From the NCBI GenBank assembly GCA_014084085.1, contig NPFB01000008.1, positions 340,853-386,914 on the forward strand: a stretch of 46,062 nt of DNA, written 5' to 3'. The notes under the pieces were generated by a model. The model did not search any database, was not told where the DNA came from, and saw only the letters and a program-made list of their open reading frames with translations. This DNA is from Hondaea fermentalgiana. Its lineage: Eukaryota; Sar; Bigyra; Thraustochytrida; Thraustochytriidae. Positions 45,601 to 46,062 of the stretch are shown here, one piece after another; positions within the stretch are counted from its first letter, which is position 1, and each line of letters begins with the position of its first letter. The position numbers and the translations under genes were made by a program.

Positions 45601-45793
45601 CCGCTGGCGCGGCCGCTGCGGCGCTCGGGCAAGCGTGAGCGTGCTCTCGCGCGTGCTCTAGCTCTTGCTCGCGGCCCTGGCGAGCACGTGCTCGCCGCGC
45701 TTGTGCAAGCTCCTGTTCACGTCCACCTTGGAGCGCATGTTCCGGCGCCGGCGCCGCAGGCCCTCCGGGCGCGCGCGGCAGGAAGCCCTCCAT
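42671..45793 (-). CDS. RasGAP-domain protein
   Basis: Large protein (1040 residues) with a RasGAP-like all-helical domain at about residues 555-745, which would speed GTP hydrolysis by a Ras-family GTPase. The arginine-finger loop is kept: PLRSTSIASNLL with Arg637 aligns with the finger of p120GAP (LFRATTLAS). The second structural landmark, GLFFFLRYVNR with Arg729, aligns with the FLRxxNPA motif but lacks the usual Pro-Ala. The front half (1-550) is low complexity: an Ala/Arg/Glu section with polyalanine from a GCAGCT repeat, an acidic block at about 150-185, and long Ser/Gly/Ala-rich stretches. A Ser-rich insert (about 755-800) and a structured C-terminal region (about 830-1040) follow, ending YDSLLLL. 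The true start could lie further in (e.g. the Met at residue 129). It could be of RASA/neurofibromin or IQGAP type; I cannot tell which. Confidence 0.75.
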   Translation of the reverse strand: MEGFLPRAPGGPAAPAPEHALQGGREQELAQARRARARQGREQELEHAREHAHACPSAAAAAPAAAAAAAAAAAAPGLAGRAGSAPPGVIAAAAGSSKRSVAQAREPHASSNGAQLCKTKIASYGGFGGMHREGEVGEHEEEHGYLDGENNGEEEEEEVDTSDEEGVRPYEEEDLPFPDLGSPRADEANREDCGLRTENGSMASMQAEVEEGRKWVATAKTHRETCEEKRQHEDIDISRRASLTRALEDAQQALASWYAFKAHFDRISPLGRTVDGAVPSLAGRRRSSGFANVLGPTRKRSSGLHGVINGIKSLTPRHRRQSSTSSGSGAGGLQLFSSGSNFSVHSSASSISSTSYTTSSHGAAGLGASVTAGHDTNPKEVHSHAQQVPQTVGRRMQNQLRATGSFTFGVAASSSLPSLGVLSRGSSTNSESGSAASGASPTHRARRDSGPRHVRGTSDGAEYATGLGLARSLDEDTATKMDALLDEARFRANHATTAPVPDSADDVADVIRVSRRGSTNAALVSAPPSGGVTDERAEGVPRGVLSRRWRHKLQACDFAHLLFLFQWHPQFARVALFDTSFKSSSETITVRRNLCKLLLTKLWHRPDASMAHRWAIASVTGHALLQEFSSNPEMPLRSTSIASNLLSEIAAQPLCVTAINRAIKPYLDRARNNDASVATAVDLARHILDALLQAEFPAVLHDVCRQIGRLAANRYQRVHLVAGLFFFLRYVNRQVATAAIDPSSSRERDQRFMNAASLLQTLCTRASTPGAPSSPSSSQSSSSSSTAPSPLPSSSSTTGSSTTVSQSQQQDQQHHEAETEAKSDEGTEATREREEAFLSEAVSKLHALVDRLCVAPHAITFAQSHARAETLLDLERTLRFERTSSPVGQMAPTVDLPESCVTLSFVDLQLLAKVSDAMIKPLRGGKNGDGSVDLSLRSPACVGVDMDSFAKFVKPRLVSLKAFAAPGQKDADNLYIDYKPLWVHAMPISAHFASPLSSPTNSPPTSPSGSTLGVVDTASFSREAQYAQKLRVAYDSLLLL
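45573..45601. repeat. GCAGCT repeat coding polyalanine
   Basis: Self-complementary hexamer array inside the RasGAP gene's N-terminal region, coding part of an alanine run. Confidence 0.85.
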
Positions 45794-46062
45794 CCCGCGC
45801 GAGCGGAGCAGCGGACGGGCGCCGCGGCCTCGCGCTGGGCGCCGCGGCCGGCGAGCGGAATAGCGGACGGAGACGAGAGCGGGCGCTGGTGCGCGGGCAC
45901 GAGCCTCCGCTGCAAAGCAAGCTAAGCTAAGCTAGCTAAGCTAAGCTCAGCCGGCCGAGCAGGTTTTTTCAAACCGCGTGCCGGGCACGCGGCTTGCTTG
46001 CAGGAGCCGCGCCGGCGCGCGCGGAGGGCGCGAGGGCGACCAGCAGCACGCGGCGGAGAGAG
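45794..46062. other. G+C-rich right edge, promoter side of the RasGAP gene
   Basis: No gene seen. It contains an AAGCT/CTAAG pentanucleotide cluster at 45918-45950. Confidence 0.45.
45918..45950. repeat. AAGCT pentanucleotide repeat
   Basis: About six GCTAA/AAGCT units arranged around a central CTAG, so the array is nearly symmetrical on the two strands. It lies about 130 bases upstream of the RasGAP start. Confidence 0.8.

Noticed and set aside
1..46062. CRISPR arrays, transposons, insertion sequences, rRNA genes or viral genes
   Set aside because: No regularly spaced direct repeats, transposase or reverse-transcriptase motifs, rRNA core sequences or viral proteins were seen.

Overview
This window is nuclear DNA of a unicellular eukaryote that builds flagella. 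The main evidence is one uninterrupted 12.5 kb reading frame for the heavy chain of the intraflagellar-transport dynein (DYNC2H1 type), plus a leucine-rich-repeat protein resembling the ciliary protein LRRC9. Genes are G+C-rich, mostly intron-free and closely packed on both strands. The four introns I can place are short (71-125 nt) and all begin GTAAGT. Elongator tRNA-Met genes carry a 30-nt intron. This would fit a heterokont protist such as a thraustochytrid, but that is an inference from style, not a proven placement.

Layout, left to right. 290-1135 (+): TRIC-like cation channel. 1316-1914 (-): two-exon proline/tyrosine-rich protein ending in Gly-Tyr-Lys-His-Lys repeats. 2953-15459 (+): IFT dynein heavy chain. 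15488-15815 (-): degenerate tandem copy of the end of the next gene. 15835-16467 (-): two-exon TRAPPC5. 16570-17616 (-): WD40-like gene whose frame changes twice. 18219-19901 (+): TMEM104-type transporter. 20150-21341: three intron-containing tRNA-Met(CAU) genes. 21342-23055: spacer with a GTTT microsatellite. 23056-24669 (+): PARP-type ADP-ribosyltransferase. 25399-26490 (+): two-exon RING E3 ligase. 26598-29357 (-): unrecognised 919-residue protein. 30943-32049 (+): R2R3 MYB factor. 32452-34979 (+): two-exon LRRC9-like protein. 35130-38714 (-): 1194-residue low-complexity/coiled-coil protein with acidic tandem repeats. 39379-40590 (-): RUS/DUF647 membrane protein. 41169-42101 (+): acidic two-helix membrane protein. 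42671-45793 (-): RasGAP-domain protein.

There is no operon-like or mobile-element logic. It is an ordinary gene-dense chromosomal region covering flagellar transport, vesicle tethering, ubiquitin and ADP-ribose signalling, transcription and Ras regulation. Several genes sit head to head and probably share promoter regions (1915-2952, 17617-18218, 29358-30942, 40591-41168).

The observations I would check first are: a possible degenerate ADP-ribosyltransferase fold in the LRRC9-like protein; the decayed TRAPPC5 tandem copy; compensatory base changes in the tRNA-Met introns; the H-H-L active-site pattern of the PARP-like protein; and the WD40 gene with two balanced frame changes.
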